This document shows positions 49,090 through 57,912 of a DNA stretch of 64,000 nucleotides, piece after piece. Source of the DNA: Candidatus Saccharimonadota bacterium. Lineage in GTDB: Bacteria > Patescibacteriota > Saccharimonadia > Saccharimonadales > Saccharimonadaceae. The notes under the pieces were generated by a model. That model was not told where the DNA came from. It saw only the letters and a list, made by a program, of their open reading frames with translations, and made no database searches. Numbering within the stretch: the stretch's first letter is position 1; each line of letters starts with the position of its first letter. The DNA lies in the NCBI GenBank assembly GCA_017430725.1, contig JAFRMK010000009.1:1-64000 (forward strand), in the 5' to 3' direction. A program made the position numbers and the translations under genes.

Positions 49090-50496
49090 ATGAATTTTAA
49101 GACGATTTTTAAGTCTTTCAAGAATAAGGAGATGCGCAAGCGAATTTTGACGGTACTTGGCATTCTTGTCGCCTACCGCATTCTCGCCCACGTCCCTGTG
49201 CCACTTGGAGACGCCAGCACATTCAAACAAGCCGTAGACAATCTGATTAACAGCACCGACCTCGGCGGCTTCATCAACCTGATTTCCGGTGGCGGTCTCA
49301 CGAATTTCTCGATTATCCTAGTTGGCCTTTCGCCATACATCACCTCGTCCATCGTCATGCAATTGCTGACCAAGGCCATTCCCCGCATGGAAGAATTACA
49401 CAACGACGGCGAAACCGGCCGCCGCAAAATCTCCCAATGGACACGCATTGCAACCGTTCCGCTCGCCATCATGCAGTCTTTTGCGTATGTCTATATTCTG
49501 TTCCAGGACGTCATCAGCGCCAACACCAACAGCACCCTAACGCTCACTAGCTATGACTGGGCCGTCGCCGTTACGGCAATGACCGCCGGCTCCGTTCTAT
49601 TGATGTGGCTCGGTGAACTCATCACCGAACAGGGTATCGGCAACGGTATTTCGACCGTGATTCTTTGCAGCATCGTCGCCAGCCTGCCAACCACCCTTTC
49701 GGCCGTCGGCACTCAACTGTTCGACACATCACAAGGCACACTCAATCTCTTTGGCTGGCTCGAGCTACCGGTCAATCCAACCATGTTTGGCATCGTGTGC
49801 GGCATCGGCGTAGGCCTGCTCGCCGTTCTCTACTTCTTGGTCAAACTCAACGAAGCACAGCGCATCATCACCATCAACTACGCCAAGCGCGTACACGGCA
49901 ACAGCGCCTATGGCGGCATCAAATCAATCATGCCAATCAAAATGATTGCCGCAGGCGTCGTTCCTGTCATCTTTGCGGTCGCCTTCTTGTCGCTACCATC
50001 CTTCCTTGGCCAAATCATTCAGCGCAACGACCCCAACAGCACCATCGCCCAAAACCTCGTCAAGTGGTTCTCGGCGCCAAATGCCAGCAATTTCACCGGC
50101 CTCAGCTGGGAAAGTTTCGTTTACCCAATAACCTACTTCCTGCTAGTCGTGATGTTCACGTATTTCTATACCAGTATCATCTTCAACGCCCGTGAGATTG
50201 CCGAAAATATCCAAAAACAGGGCGGCTTCATCCAGGGCGTTCGCCCCGGCCACGCCACCGAAAAATACTTCAAGCAAGTCGTTAATCGCCTCAACTTATT
50301 CGGCGCACTCTCGCTTGGCCTCATCGCCATGCTGCCATACATCGCCGACTACATATTCATCATGACACTTGGCTACCCCATCGGGTTGTCAATTTCCGGC
50401 ACCGGCCTGTTGATTATCGTAACAGTCGCAATCGAAAATCTCAGGCAAATTAACTCGCGCGCATTAATGGTAACATACGACGACTATAAGGAATGA
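49090..50496 (+). CDS. secY: Preprotein translocase subunit SecY
   Basis: A 468-residue protein with ten predicted membrane segments. Typical motifs include 'LVGLSPYITSSIVMQLLTKAIP', 'GIGNGISTVI', 'SAYGGIKSIMPIKM' and 'GFIQGVRPGHATEKYF'. It is the channel for protein export and membrane insertion, with SecE at 18675. A TTCACA and TAATAT pair 17 nt apart lies upstream. adk and map, its usual followers, are missing; a sortase-fold gene takes their place with an ATGA overlap. Confidence 0.96.
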   Translation: MNFKTIFKSFKNKEMRKRILTVLGILVAYRILAHVPVPLGDASTFKQAVDNLINSTDLGGFINLISGGGLTNFSIILVGLSPYITSSIVMQLLTKAIPRMEELHNDGETGRRKISQWTRIATVPLAIMQSFAYVYILFQDVISANTNSTLTLTSYDWAVAVTAMTAGSVLLMWLGELITEQGIGNGISTVILCSIVASLPTTLSAVGTQLFDTSQGTLNLFGWLELPVNPTMFGIVCGIGVGLLAVLYFLVKLNEAQRIITINYAKRVHGNSAYGGIKSIMPIKMIAAGVVPVIFAVAFLSLPSFLGQIIQRNDPNSTIAQNLVKWFSAPNASNFTGLSWESFVYPITYFLLVVMFTYFYTSIIFNAREIAENIQKQGGFIQGVRPGHATEKYFKQVVNRLNLFGALSLGLIAMLPYIADYIFIMTLGYPIGLSISGTGLLIIVTVAIENLRQINSRALMVTYDDYKE

Positions 50497-51182
50497 GCCT
50501 CAAAATCAGTAAAACAGCTAACAATATAATCAAAATTGTCGGGTGGATAGTTGTCATCATACTGATAGTCTTGATGGCCAAAATTCTCATCTGGGAGCGC
50601 GGATATTACTCCAATAAGAGCGCAGAGCGCCGTGCGACCGCCCCAGCCGTCATCACGGAAATTGCCGCCGCAATTGATCCGTCGGAAATCCAACCAGGCG
50701 AAGACGAACTGAACAACCACCAAGTCGCTGCCGACGAGCCGCGCTATCTGGACATCCCGCGCCTCGAGCTGCAAAAGGTCATCGTGCAAGGCACCACGGT
50801 CAACGTGCACGTACTCCAAGTTCCAGACAATATCTATGAAACCGCCTGGTATTCTGGCTCAGCTCGCCCCGGAAAAGGTGGCTATATCATCATCTCCGGC
50901 CTAGCCAGTGGCAATAGTGGCGCGGCCGGCGCTTTTGCCAACCTGGACAGCCTCGAATCTGGCGACGAAATCACGCTCACGACTGGCGCCGGCGAACAAT
51001 ACCACTACGCAGTCCGTTCTACGAGCATCATCGAAGAAAGCAACGCCAAAGAGCAGCTCATTGCCGCCCAGCAGACAATTGAAGACAAAGAGACCCTCGT
51101 CCTGGTAACAAACCTCAAGCCGAGTAACGCCGAAAACTACAGCTCCGTCGCCATCGTTCGCGCCGTCCGCAAAGACGACTAA
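50493..51182 (+). CDS. Membrane-anchored sortase homologue lacking catalytic His and Cys
   Basis: A 229-residue protein with an N-terminal membrane anchor (about 13-35) and a sortase-fold domain of class D/E type ('LDIPRLELQKVIVQGTTVNVHVLQVPDNIYETAWYSGSARPGKGGYIIISGLASG', 'GAFANLDSLESGDEITL'). At the AGH site of sortases it has SGL with Leu137 instead of His, and at the LITC site VTN with Asn207 instead of Cys; the Arg near the end (Arg223) is kept. It cannot be a normal transpeptidase, and may be a binding or regulatory pseudoenzyme. It overlaps secY by ATGA, so it is made together with the translocon. Confidence 0.75.
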   Translation: MSLKISKTANNIIKIVGWIVVIILIVLMAKILIWERGYYSNKSAERRATAPAVITEIAAAIDPSEIQPGEDELNNHQVAADEPRYLDIPRLELQKVIVQGTTVNVHVLQVPDNIYETAWYSGSARPGKGGYIIISGLASGNSGAAGAFANLDSLESGDEITLTTGAGEQYHYAVRSTSIIEESNAKEQLIAAQQTIEDKETLVLVTNLKPSNAENYSSVAIVRAVRKDD

Positions 51183-51199
51183 TCCAGCAAAAACAGCTA

Positions 51200-51228
51200 T
51201 TTACTTTTTGCCAGTTTTTTGGTAAAAT
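51200..51228 (+). promoter_or_regulatory. Promoter of the infA-rpsI unit
   Basis: TTTACT (51200-51205), 17-nt spacer, TAAAAT (51223-51228), 13 nt before the infA ATG. Confidence 0.55.
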
Positions 51229-51241
51229 CAACTAGTAATTT

Positions 51242-51532
51242 ATGGCTAGCCGAAAAAAGTCGACAAGAGGTATCAAGTCGAAGCGTCGTTCTGATGCTTC
51301 GAACGAAAACAAACCTAAAAAGGAAGTTATCAAGCTTACCGGTAGGGTTGTTGAGGCCCTACCGGGCACGATGTTTCGCGTCGAACTTGAAAACGGTCAT
51401 AATATTATCGCTCACATGTCGGGTAAAATGCGAAAAAACTATATCCGACTTGTCCCGGGCGACAAAGTCGACGTTGAACTCACGCCCTACGATCTCACGA
51501 AGGGGCGCATCAGCTATCGACAAAAAGATTAA
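51242..51532 (+). CDS. infA: Translation initiation factor IF-1
   Basis: A 96-residue IF-1: the S1/OB-fold core ('[63 protein letters not shown]') is preceded by about 28 basic residues not found in standard IF-1 (about 72 residues). It closes the A site during initiation. It heads the unit ending in rpsI. Confidence 0.95.
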   Translation: MASRKKSTRGIKSKRRSDASNENKPKKEVIKLTGRVVEALPGTMFRVELENGHNIIAHMSGKMRKNYIRLVPGDKVDVELTPYDLTKGRISYRQKD

Positions 51533-51616
51533 AGATAAGCGAAAGCGAGATAACAGTAATTGCCGATTTCGGCAAAATACTACAACGATGCTTTCCAGAA
51601 AGGACATTTTCATTAC

Positions 51617-51733
51617 ATGAAAGTTCGTGCCAGTGTAAAGAAAATTAGCCCTGACGATATTATCGTGCGTCGCAAAGGCGTACTGCGTATCATCAATAAG
51701 AAAAAACCTAAGAACAAGCAAAGGCAGGGTTAA
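51617..51733 (+). CDS. rpmJ: 50S ribosomal protein L36, cysteine-free form
   Basis: A 38-residue protein starting [14 protein letters not shown], with '[22 protein letters not shown]'. All four zinc ligands (three Cys, one His) of the common form are replaced. The gene is short and easily missed; it lies between infA and rpsM in the canonical order, 2 nt before rpsM. GAAAGGAC precedes it. Confidence 0.93.
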   Translation: MKVRASVKKISPDDIIVRRKGVLRIINKKKPKNKQRQG

Positions 51734-51735
51734 GC

Positions 51736-52122
51736 ATGGCCAGAATCGCCGGTGTTACAATCCCCAGCGACAAGCAAGTCGAAATTGGCTTGACGTATGT
51801 TTATGGGATTGGTCGCACCTCAAGCAAAGCCATCCTTGCGGCGGCTAAAATCGAGCCGACCACTCGGGTGAAAGATCTCACCGAGGCTCAAGAGCAAAAG
51901 CTCAACGATATTATTTCTAGTAAATATTCCGTTGAAGGAGACTTGAAGCGCCTCGTGACCAACAATATCAAACGTATCAAGGATATCAATTCCTACAAGG
52001 GGCTTCGCCACAAAGCCGGACTCCCCGTCAACGGACAGCGCACCCGCACGAATGCGCGCACCCGCAAAGGCAAAGGAGTCGCCGTTGGAGGCGCACAGCC
52101 CAAAGCAGCAAGTAAAACTTAA
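51736..52122 (+). CDS. rpsM: 30S ribosomal protein S13
   Basis: A 128-residue S13 ('[33 protein letters not shown]', '[30 protein letters not shown]'). It contacts the P-site tRNA and the bridge to L5. Confidence 0.97.
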   Translation: MARIAGVTIPSDKQVEIGLTYVYGIGRTSSKAILAAAKIEPTTRVKDLTEAQEQKLNDIISSKYSVEGDLKRLVTNNIKRIKDINSYKGLRHKAGLPVNGQRTRTNARTRKGKGVAVGGAQPKAASKT

Positions 52123-52131
52123 GGAGTTAAT

Positions 52132-52566
52132 ATGGCAGAAGATACATCAGTCAAATCAGCTCCTGAAGTGGAGCAAGCCGCCGCACCAACCAAACGCGGC
52201 AAAAAAGGCAAACGGATTGTTCAGTCGGGTGAAGTCCATATTCAAGCGACTTTCAACAATACCATTATCAGCGCAACCGATAAGAAAGGTGAAGTCCTCG
52301 CCGCTTCTTCAGCTGGCGCCAACGGCTTCCGCGGCTCAAAGAAGGGCACCGCATACGCCGCCCAAATCGCCTCTGAAAAAGTTGCCGAAATCGCCAAGCG
52401 CGACCACGGCATGAAGAGCGTTGACGTCTTCGTCAAAGGAATCGGCCTCGGCCGCGACAGCGCAATTCGCGCCTTCAGCGCCCAAGGCATCACCATCAAC
52501 AGTATCACCGACAAAACGCCAATTGCGCATGGCGGTTGCCGACCTAAGGGAGAGAGGAAACCATAA
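52132..52566 (+). CDS. rpsK: 30S ribosomal protein S11
   Basis: A 144-residue S11 with a 25-residue extended N-terminus before the core ('GEVHIQATFNNTIISATDKKGEVLAASSAGANGFRGSKKGTAYAAQIA', 'HGGCRPKGERK'). The stop shares a base with rpsD. Confidence 0.96.
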   Translation: MAEDTSVKSAPEVEQAAAPTKRGKKGKRIVQSGEVHIQATFNNTIISATDKKGEVLAASSAGANGFRGSKKGTAYAAQIASEKVAEIAKRDHGMKSVDVFVKGIGLGRDSAIRAFSAQGITINSITDKTPIAHGGCRPKGERKP

Positions 52567-53183
52567 TGGCACGCGATTTATCACCAATTGGCAAGCAATC
52601 TCGCCGTGAAGGTTACGCGCTCGCACCGAAAGCGGCCAAAATCATGGCCAAAAAATCCGGCATCCCCGGCGAACACGCCGACATGCGGATTCGGGGCGGC
52701 AGCCTCTACCTCACGCAATTGCGCGAAAAACAGAAAGTTCGCCGCATCTACGGCTTACTGGAAAAACAATTTGCAAAACTAATGCGTGAAGCGCAACGCG
52801 CCGAAGGCATGACGGGCGAAAAGCTCCTCGAATTCCTCGAGCGTCGTGCCGACAACGCAGTTTATCGTGCTGGATTCGCGACGACACGTCGTGCCGCACG
52901 CCAGCTCGTCTCGCACGGTCACTTTACCTTGAACGGCCGCCGCATCGACATTCCCAGCATTCGCCTCAAACCAGGCGACGTTCTGGAGGTTCGACCAAAG
53001 GCCAAAAAGAACAGCTATTTCGCAAATTTGGCAAACATCGCCGGCTCGACTGAGCAAACTCAGCTTTCCTGGCTGAAAAGCGATGTCAAAAAAATGAAAA
53101 TTGAAATCACTGGAACACCGAAGCGCGAAGAAGCCGAGGTGGGCATCAACGAACAATTAATCGTCGAGTATTACTCACGCTAA
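52566..53183 (+). CDS. rpsD: 30S ribosomal protein S4, zinc-free form
   Basis: A 205-residue S4. The N-terminal zinc-knuckle Cys residues are absent; the S4 RNA-binding domain follows ('LERRADNAVYRAGFATTRRAARQLVSHGHFTLNGRRIDIPS'). S4 nucleates 30S assembly and represses the alpha operon in E. coli. Confidence 0.96.
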   Translation: MARDLSPIGKQSRREGYALAPKAAKIMAKKSGIPGEHADMRIRGGSLYLTQLREKQKVRRIYGLLEKQFAKLMREAQRAEGMTGEKLLEFLERRADNAVYRAGFATTRRAARQLVSHGHFTLNGRRIDIPSIRLKPGDVLEVRPKAKKNSYFANLANIAGSTEQTQLSWLKSDVKKMKIEITGTPKREEAEVGINEQLIVEYYSR

Positions 53184-53192
53184 AGGAGAACT

Positions 53193-54116
53193 ATGACAAA
53201 AGTAATTCACGAAGCAGAACTAGCAGAGATCAAAGACCTTGGTGAAAACAGTTCCAGCTTTGTTATCAAGCCATTGTACTATGGCTACGGTAACACTCTT
53301 GGCAATTCACTTCGTCGCGTTCTCTTATCAAGCATCAAAGGTGCCGCCATTACCGCGTTTCGGATTGAGGGCACCACGCATGAATATTCCGCCATTCCCG
53401 GCATCGTCGAAGATACGGTCGATATCATGCTGAACCTCAAAAACATCCATCTGAAGTCCCATTCGGATGCTCCAGTCGAAATCCATCTCGAGAAGAAGGG
53501 TACCGGTACTGTTTTGGCGGGCGATATCAAACTCCCGGCCGAAATCGAAATCGCCAACCCACAACAAGTCATCTGTAACATTGACGACCCGAAGTTCACG
53601 CTCAAGATGGACATGATTGTCGACACCGGCCGTGGCTACCTCAGCATCGAGCAATCCAGCGAAGAACGCGTCCACAGCGACATGATTGCGCTCGACGCCG
53701 TATTTACGCCTGTGCTACGGGTCCGCTACAACGCCGAAAACACTCGCGTCGGACAAGACACCAATTTACAACAGCTAACGCTAACGATTGATACAGACGG
53801 CACCATCACCCCGCGTGAAGCATTCGAAGAAGCTGCCGCTATTTTAGTCAATCAGTATCAAGCGCTCGCCGGCAAAACTACTGTAGAATCAGCACCTGCC
53901 CCCAGCGCAACTCAAGCCGAGGACGATTCTGGCCTGATGCTCCCAATCGAAGAGCTCGGCCTGTCGGCTCGCACCGCCAACGCGCTTCTCAACAACGAGA
54001 TTCACACGGTGCGCGACCTCGTCGTATTATCAGAAAGTGACCTCAAAGAGCTGAAGGGCTTCGGCGCGAAAGCACTCGACGAGGTTCACGAAAAACTTAC
54101 GGAGTTACAAATCTAA
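53193..54116 (+). CDS. rpoA: DNA-directed RNA polymerase subunit alpha
   Basis: A 307-residue alpha subunit: N-terminal dimerisation domain ('YGNTLGNSLRRVLLSSIKGAAITAFRIEG') and C-terminal DNA/activator-binding domain ('ELGLSARTANALLNNEIHTVRDLVVLSESDLKELKGFGAKALDEV'). Length is normal. It abuts rplQ with no gap. Confidence 0.97.
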   Translation: MTKVIHEAELAEIKDLGENSSSFVIKPLYYGYGNTLGNSLRRVLLSSIKGAAITAFRIEGTTHEYSAIPGIVEDTVDIMLNLKNIHLKSHSDAPVEIHLEKKGTGTVLAGDIKLPAEIEIANPQQVICNIDDPKFTLKMDMIVDTGRGYLSIEQSSEERVHSDMIALDAVFTPVLRVRYNAENTRVGQDTNLQQLTLTIDTDGTITPREAFEEAAAILVNQYQALAGKTTVESAPAPSATQAEDDSGLMLPIEELGLSARTANALLNNEIHTVRDLVVLSESDLKELKGFGAKALDEVHEKLTELQI

Positions 54117-54509
54117 ATGCATCGCCATGGATATAAAGGGCGCAAGTTCGGTCGCGAAACCGACCAACGCACTGCACTAACACGCGGTCTGATGCGCTCC
54201 CTGTTTAAATATAAGGCCATCAATACAACATTGGCCAAGGCGAAAGAGCTTCGCCGTCCTGCCGAAAAATTGATTACTCTGGCCAAAAGAGGCGATTTGG
54301 CATCCCGCCGTCTCGTCATCGCTCGCCTGAATGACCAACTGCTCGGCAACGACCTCGTCGACAATATCGCACCACAAATCAAGCGCAATAGCGGCTATCT
54401 CCGCATTGAACGCACTGGTTTCCGCCGGGGCGATAACGCCGAAATGGCCACCATTTCCTTTGTCGACGAAATCAAAGAAAAGTCCGCCGACAAAAAGGAG
54501 GAGAAGTAG
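54117..54509 (+). CDS. rplQ: 50S ribosomal protein L17
   Basis: A 130-residue L17 ('MHRHGYKGRKFGRETDQRTALTRGLMRSLF', 'RIERTGFRRGDNAEMATISFV'), with a Lys-rich tail. The ATG comes directly after the rpoA TAA. Confidence 0.96.
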   Translation: MHRHGYKGRKFGRETDQRTALTRGLMRSLFKYKAINTTLAKAKELRRPAEKLITLAKRGDLASRRLVIARLNDQLLGNDLVDNIAPQIKRNSGYLRIERTGFRRGDNAEMATISFVDEIKEKSADKKEEK

Positions 54510-54511
54510 CC

Positions 54512-54937
54512 ATGAAAACCTACAGCCAAAAACCTTCTGAAATTCAGCGCGAATGGTGGATGATCGACGCCTCGGTATTGCCACTCGGCAAACTGGCGGT
54601 AGTCATCGCGGATAAATTGATGGGCAAATCAAAAGTCAGCTATACGCCGCACACCGACAACGGCGACTACGTTGTGGTCGTTAACGCCAAAAACCTCAAG
54701 GTTACCGGCGAAAAAATGACCGACAAACACTATTACCGCCATTCCGGCTATCCTGGTGGGCTGAAGGACCTGACTCTGGCCGAAATCATCGAAAAAGACC
54801 CCGGTCTCGCCATTCGTCAGGCAGTCGCCGGCATGCTGCCAAAAAACAAGTTACAAGCCGACCGTCTGGCACGCCTACGCGTCTTTCCTGGCGCCGAGCA
54901 CAGTCACACGGCTCAACAGCCAAAGGAGATTAAGTAA
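54512..54937 (+). CDS. rplM: 50S ribosomal protein L13
   Basis: A 141-residue L13 ('WWMIDASVLPLGKLAVVIADKLMGKSKVSYTPHTDNGDYVVVVNA', 'HYYRHSGYPGG'). It is an early 50S assembly protein and is paired with rpsI as in most bacteria. Confidence 0.96.
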   Translation: MKTYSQKPSEIQREWWMIDASVLPLGKLAVVIADKLMGKSKVSYTPHTDNGDYVVVVNAKNLKVTGEKMTDKHYYRHSGYPGGLKDLTLAEIIEKDPGLAIRQAVAGMLPKNKLQADRLARLRVFPGAEHSHTAQQPKEIK

Positions 54938-55335
54938 TGCCAGCCAAGAAATATACCTACGGGAACGGCAGTCGCAAATCCGCCACTGCCACCGCTCGTC
55001 TCTACAAAGGTAAAGGCGAAATCACCATCAACGGCAAACCGGCCCTCGAATACCTCAGCAACAACAAGACCTTGCTTGCCGAAGTGACCGATCCGCTCGC
55101 CATGGTGCAGAAACAAAAAGAATACGACATCACCATCCTCGTCAAGGGCGGTGGTCTCGCCGGTCAGGTTGACGCCATCAAGCTCGCCATCTCACGTGCG
55201 TTAGTTACGGAAGTCCCAGAATTCCGCCCCGTACTGAAGAAGGCCGGCCTCATGAAGCGCGACCCACGCGAAAAAGAACGCAAACACTACGGTCTCCGCA
55301 GTGCCCGCAAACGCGAACAGTTCTCCAAGCGTTAA
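54937..55335 (+). CDS. rpsI: 30S ribosomal protein S9
   Basis: A 132-residue S9 ('YGNGSRKSATATARLYKGKGEITINGKPALEYL', end 'RSARKREQFSKR'), whose C-terminal tail with Lys-Arg contacts the P-site tRNA. It is the final gene of the unit. Confidence 0.97.
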   Translation: MPAKKYTYGNGSRKSATATARLYKGKGEITINGKPALEYLSNNKTLLAEVTDPLAMVQKQKEYDITILVKGGGLAGQVDAIKLAISRALVTEVPEFRPVLKKAGLMKRDPREKERKHYGLRSARKREQFSKR

Positions 55336-55349
55336 AACGCACTTCATAC

Positions 55350-55382
55350 AAAAAATCTCCGCCCAAACAGCGGAGATTTTTT
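55350..55382. terminator. Bidirectional intrinsic terminator
   Basis: AAAATCTCCGC and GCGGAGATTTT stem (55352-55380) with a 7-nt loop and A/T tracts on both sides. It ends rpsI and, on the minus strand, overlaps the stop of the membrane gene. Confidence 0.85.
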
Positions 55383-56013
55383 AATCGCCGAATTTACGAA
55401 ATTCCATATTCGGAAAGATGCTGCGCATCCGATCGTCACCATAATGTGTATCCAGATAACTGTCCACCCCGTTCCTGGCCGGCTGCTCCGCCAGCCGCGC
55501 TCCCCAACGCCATACCGCTAAGCTAGTCATCGTAAAATTCATCACTAGCCATACGGTCGCAATAATACCCAAAACGCGCCACAAGCGCCCCTCAAGCCGC
55601 CCCAGCACTCGCGCCAGCAAAGGGTAGAGCAAATAATAGAACAGCATACCCAAAATCCCCCAAAACATCGTCATTTCAAGGTTAATAAAGCCCCAGAAGG
55701 CGCCACCATAGTCCCAAGAACGCGAGCCGAACACCAGATTTTGCGCCAAACCGCTGACTAGCTCCAATACCGCACCACTCAGCGCAAATAGGACAAAGCG
55801 CAATACAAAATTCAATCGCCCAAAGCAGCGCGACAGCAGAAAAAGCACCACCAAACCAAGACCGTAGATAATGCAAAGCGGCCCCCAGACGGTCGCTGAA
55901 TGGTTCATCCAGGCGCCAAAACGATACCAACTCCACAAGCCCTCTATCACAAAACCCAACACGCTACCGAATAAGAACAACCACAACAGGCCAAAATAGC
56001 CAATCTTCTTCAT
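55381..56013 (-). CDS. Membrane protein of the putative ABC-transporter type IV (CmpB-like) family
   Basis: A 210-residue protein with five or six membrane segments. 'FGSVLGFVIEGLWSWYRFGAWMNHSATVWGPLCIIYGLG' and 'WDYGGAFWGFINLEMTMFWGILGMLF' match the PF06541-type layout (small, often called ABC_trans_CmpB although transport is unproven). Function unknown. It is convergent with rpsI and divergent from the acyl-ligase gene. Confidence 0.65.
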   Translation of the reverse strand: MKKIGYFGLLWLFLFGSVLGFVIEGLWSWYRFGAWMNHSATVWGPLCIIYGLGLVVLFLLSRCFGRLNFVLRFVLFALSGAVLELVSGLAQNLVFGSRSWDYGGAFWGFINLEMTMFWGILGMLFYYLLYPLLARVLGRLEGRLWRVLGIIATVWLVMNFTMTSLAVWRWGARLAEQPARNGVDSYLDTHYGDDRMRSIFPNMEFRKFGD

Positions 56014-56104
56014 TTCCTAATTATAGCATATTTTACCAAAAAAGTCCAGTATAAGCGCATTAGTCACGACAACTAACTGAAAAAATAGTAAAATAGAGTC
56101 AAAT

Positions 56105-57670
56105 ATGAAAGAAGTCAACGCCGATTACCCGTACTACGAGCATCCAAAAATCTCCGACCTGCACCAACTCCTCAAGTTGCGCCGCAATTCACCCAAAACC
56201 GCCTACTTTTGGCGCGAAAACGGCAAAAACCAGAAACGTAGTTTTCACGACGTCTATCAAGACACCACTCGCCTCGCCGCGCTATTCAACCAATCGTTCC
56301 AATCAAAGCAAATCGCCGTCATCGGCGAAAACTCCTATGCTTGGCTCATTTTCAGCCTCGCCATTATTTTTAGCGGCAACACTTGCGTTGCGCTCGACAA
56401 AGACGCCAGTCCAGAAGAAATCAAACAACGCCTCAAACAATGCAAAGTAAAAGCCATCTGTTATTCTGAAAGCTACTGCCCAGAAGTCGCAGCGCTTGCA
56501 AAGGACAGCTTCGGCTTCGCTGAGCTTGACGAATTAGTCGCCAAAGGGCGCAAAGCGCACAACGATTATCGCTGCGACCCCGATCGCCCAGCCGTAATCT
56601 TCTTCACGTCCGGCACTACTGGCGCCGGCAAGGCCGTCATGCTCAGCGAGCGCAATCTTGCCGCCGATATCTACGGCGCTTCATCCTTATTCTTCCCGCA
56701 TGGCACCGCCGCAAGCTTTCTGCCGTACCACCACGCCTTTGGCTATAACACCTCCGCGCTAAAACCGCTCTATTATGGCGTGCCCACGTTTATTTCCAGC
56801 AGCCTTAAACACCTAACCAGCGATTTCAAAATCGCTCACCCCGCCATCATTTTTGCCGTGCCACTGGTCGTCGAGACATTTTATAAGCAAATCTGGCGCC
56901 AAGCCCGACGCGAACACCGCGAAAAGCGGCTCAAAATCGCTCTCCGTATCAGCCAAAACGCCCACAAACTCGGCATCGACCTTCGCCCCAAGCTCTTTCG
57001 CAGTATTCATGCCGAATTTGGCGGTAAACTTCAACACATCATCTGCGGCGGTGCATACCTCGACCCAAAATATGTCAAATGGTTCCGCGAAATCGGCATC
57101 GAGATCCTCAACGGCTACGGCATCACCGAATGCTCGCCCGTGCTATCCGTCAACCGCAACAATTTCCATCGCGACGGCAGTATCGGCCAAATCTGCCGCG
57201 ACGTCGAAGTCCACATCATTGACGGCGAAATCGTCGCCAAAGGCGACATCGTCATGCTCGGTTATTACGACAATCCATCAGAAACCGCTAAAGTGCTCAA
57301 GAATGGCCATTATTTCACAGGCGACCTTGGCTATATCGACGAAGACGGCTTCCTCTTTATTACTGGACGCAAGAAAAACCTAATAATCCTCAGCAATGGC
57401 GAAAACCTCAGCCCCGAAGCCATCGAAACGACACTCGGCAAAGACCGCGCTATCGACGAAATCCAAGTGTACGCCCAAAGCGGCCGCATCATCGCCGAAA
57501 TATTCCCCACGGAAAGCTATCTCGGCGACCAAGAATACTTTGATGATATAATCTACAAGTACAACCAAAGCCAGCCGACCAATCATCAAATCGCATTTGC
57601 AAAACTGCGCAATCGCCCATTTCCGCGCAACAATAGCGGCAAAATTATTCGCAAACAAACGGAGGACTAG
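56105..57670 (+). CDS. AMP-forming acyl-CoA/acyl-ACP synthetase-like ligase
   Basis: A 521-residue ANL-superfamily enzyme: P-loop-like 'FFTSGTTGAGKAVMLSERN', A5 'LNGYGITECSP', A7 'TGDLGYIDEDGFLFITGRKKNLIILSNGENLSPEAIE', and C-terminal catalytic Lys in 'NNSGKIIRKQ'. It should activate a fatty acid to acyl-AMP and transfer it to a thiol. The ACP gene starting 3 nt later makes ACP the likely acceptor, so an acyl-ACP synthetase (AasS-like) role is favoured over acyl-CoA. A TAAAAT lies 10 nt before the ATG. It heads the lipid cluster. Confidence 0.8.
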   Translation: MKEVNADYPYYEHPKISDLHQLLKLRRNSPKTAYFWRENGKNQKRSFHDVYQDTTRLAALFNQSFQSKQIAVIGENSYAWLIFSLAIIFSGNTCVALDKDASPEEIKQRLKQCKVKAICYSESYCPEVAALAKDSFGFAELDELVAKGRKAHNDYRCDPDRPAVIFFTSGTTGAGKAVMLSERNLAADIYGASSLFFPHGTAASFLPYHHAFGYNTSALKPLYYGVPTFISSSLKHLTSDFKIAHPAIIFAVPLVVETFYKQIWRQARREHREKRLKIALRISQNAHKLGIDLRPKLFRSIHAEFGGKLQHIICGGAYLDPKYVKWFREIGIEILNGYGITECSPVLSVNRNNFHRDGSIGQICRDVEVHIIDGEIVAKGDIVMLGYYDNPSETAKVLKNGHYFTGDLGYIDEDGFLFITGRKKNLIILSNGENLSPEAIETTLGKDRAIDEIQVYAQSGRIIAEIFPTESYLGDQEYFDDIIYKYNQSQPTNHQIAFAKLRNRPFPRNNSGKIIRKQTED

Positions 57671-57672
57671 AA

Positions 57673-57912
57673 GTGAACATCGATAAAAAAATCATCAAAC
57701 TCATCGCAAAAACGCTCGAACTCAAAGAAAAAGACATCAAGCCTGAAACTCGCCTTACCCAAGATCTCGAAATCGATTCGCTCGATCTGGTCGACCTGGT
57801 CGCGGCTTTCGAAGAAGAATTTAATATCGAAATCGCCGACCAAGATATCAAAAAACTCCAAACCGTCCATGACATCATCGAATACGCCAACCAACACCAG
57901 GCCGACGCTTAA
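57673..57912 (+). CDS. Acyl carrier protein
   Basis: A 79-residue acidic four-helix protein with the phosphopantetheine site 'EIDSLDLVDL' (Ser36). Start is GTG 57673, 3 nt after the ligase stop. No fatty-acid synthase genes are nearby, so its acyl group probably comes from the ligase. Its 3' end overlaps the phosphopantetheinyl transferase gene by 44 nt. Confidence 0.88.
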   Translation: MNIDKKIIKLIAKTLELKEKDIKPETRLTQDLEIDSLDLVDLVAAFEEEFNIEIADQDIKKLQTVHDIIEYANQHQADA

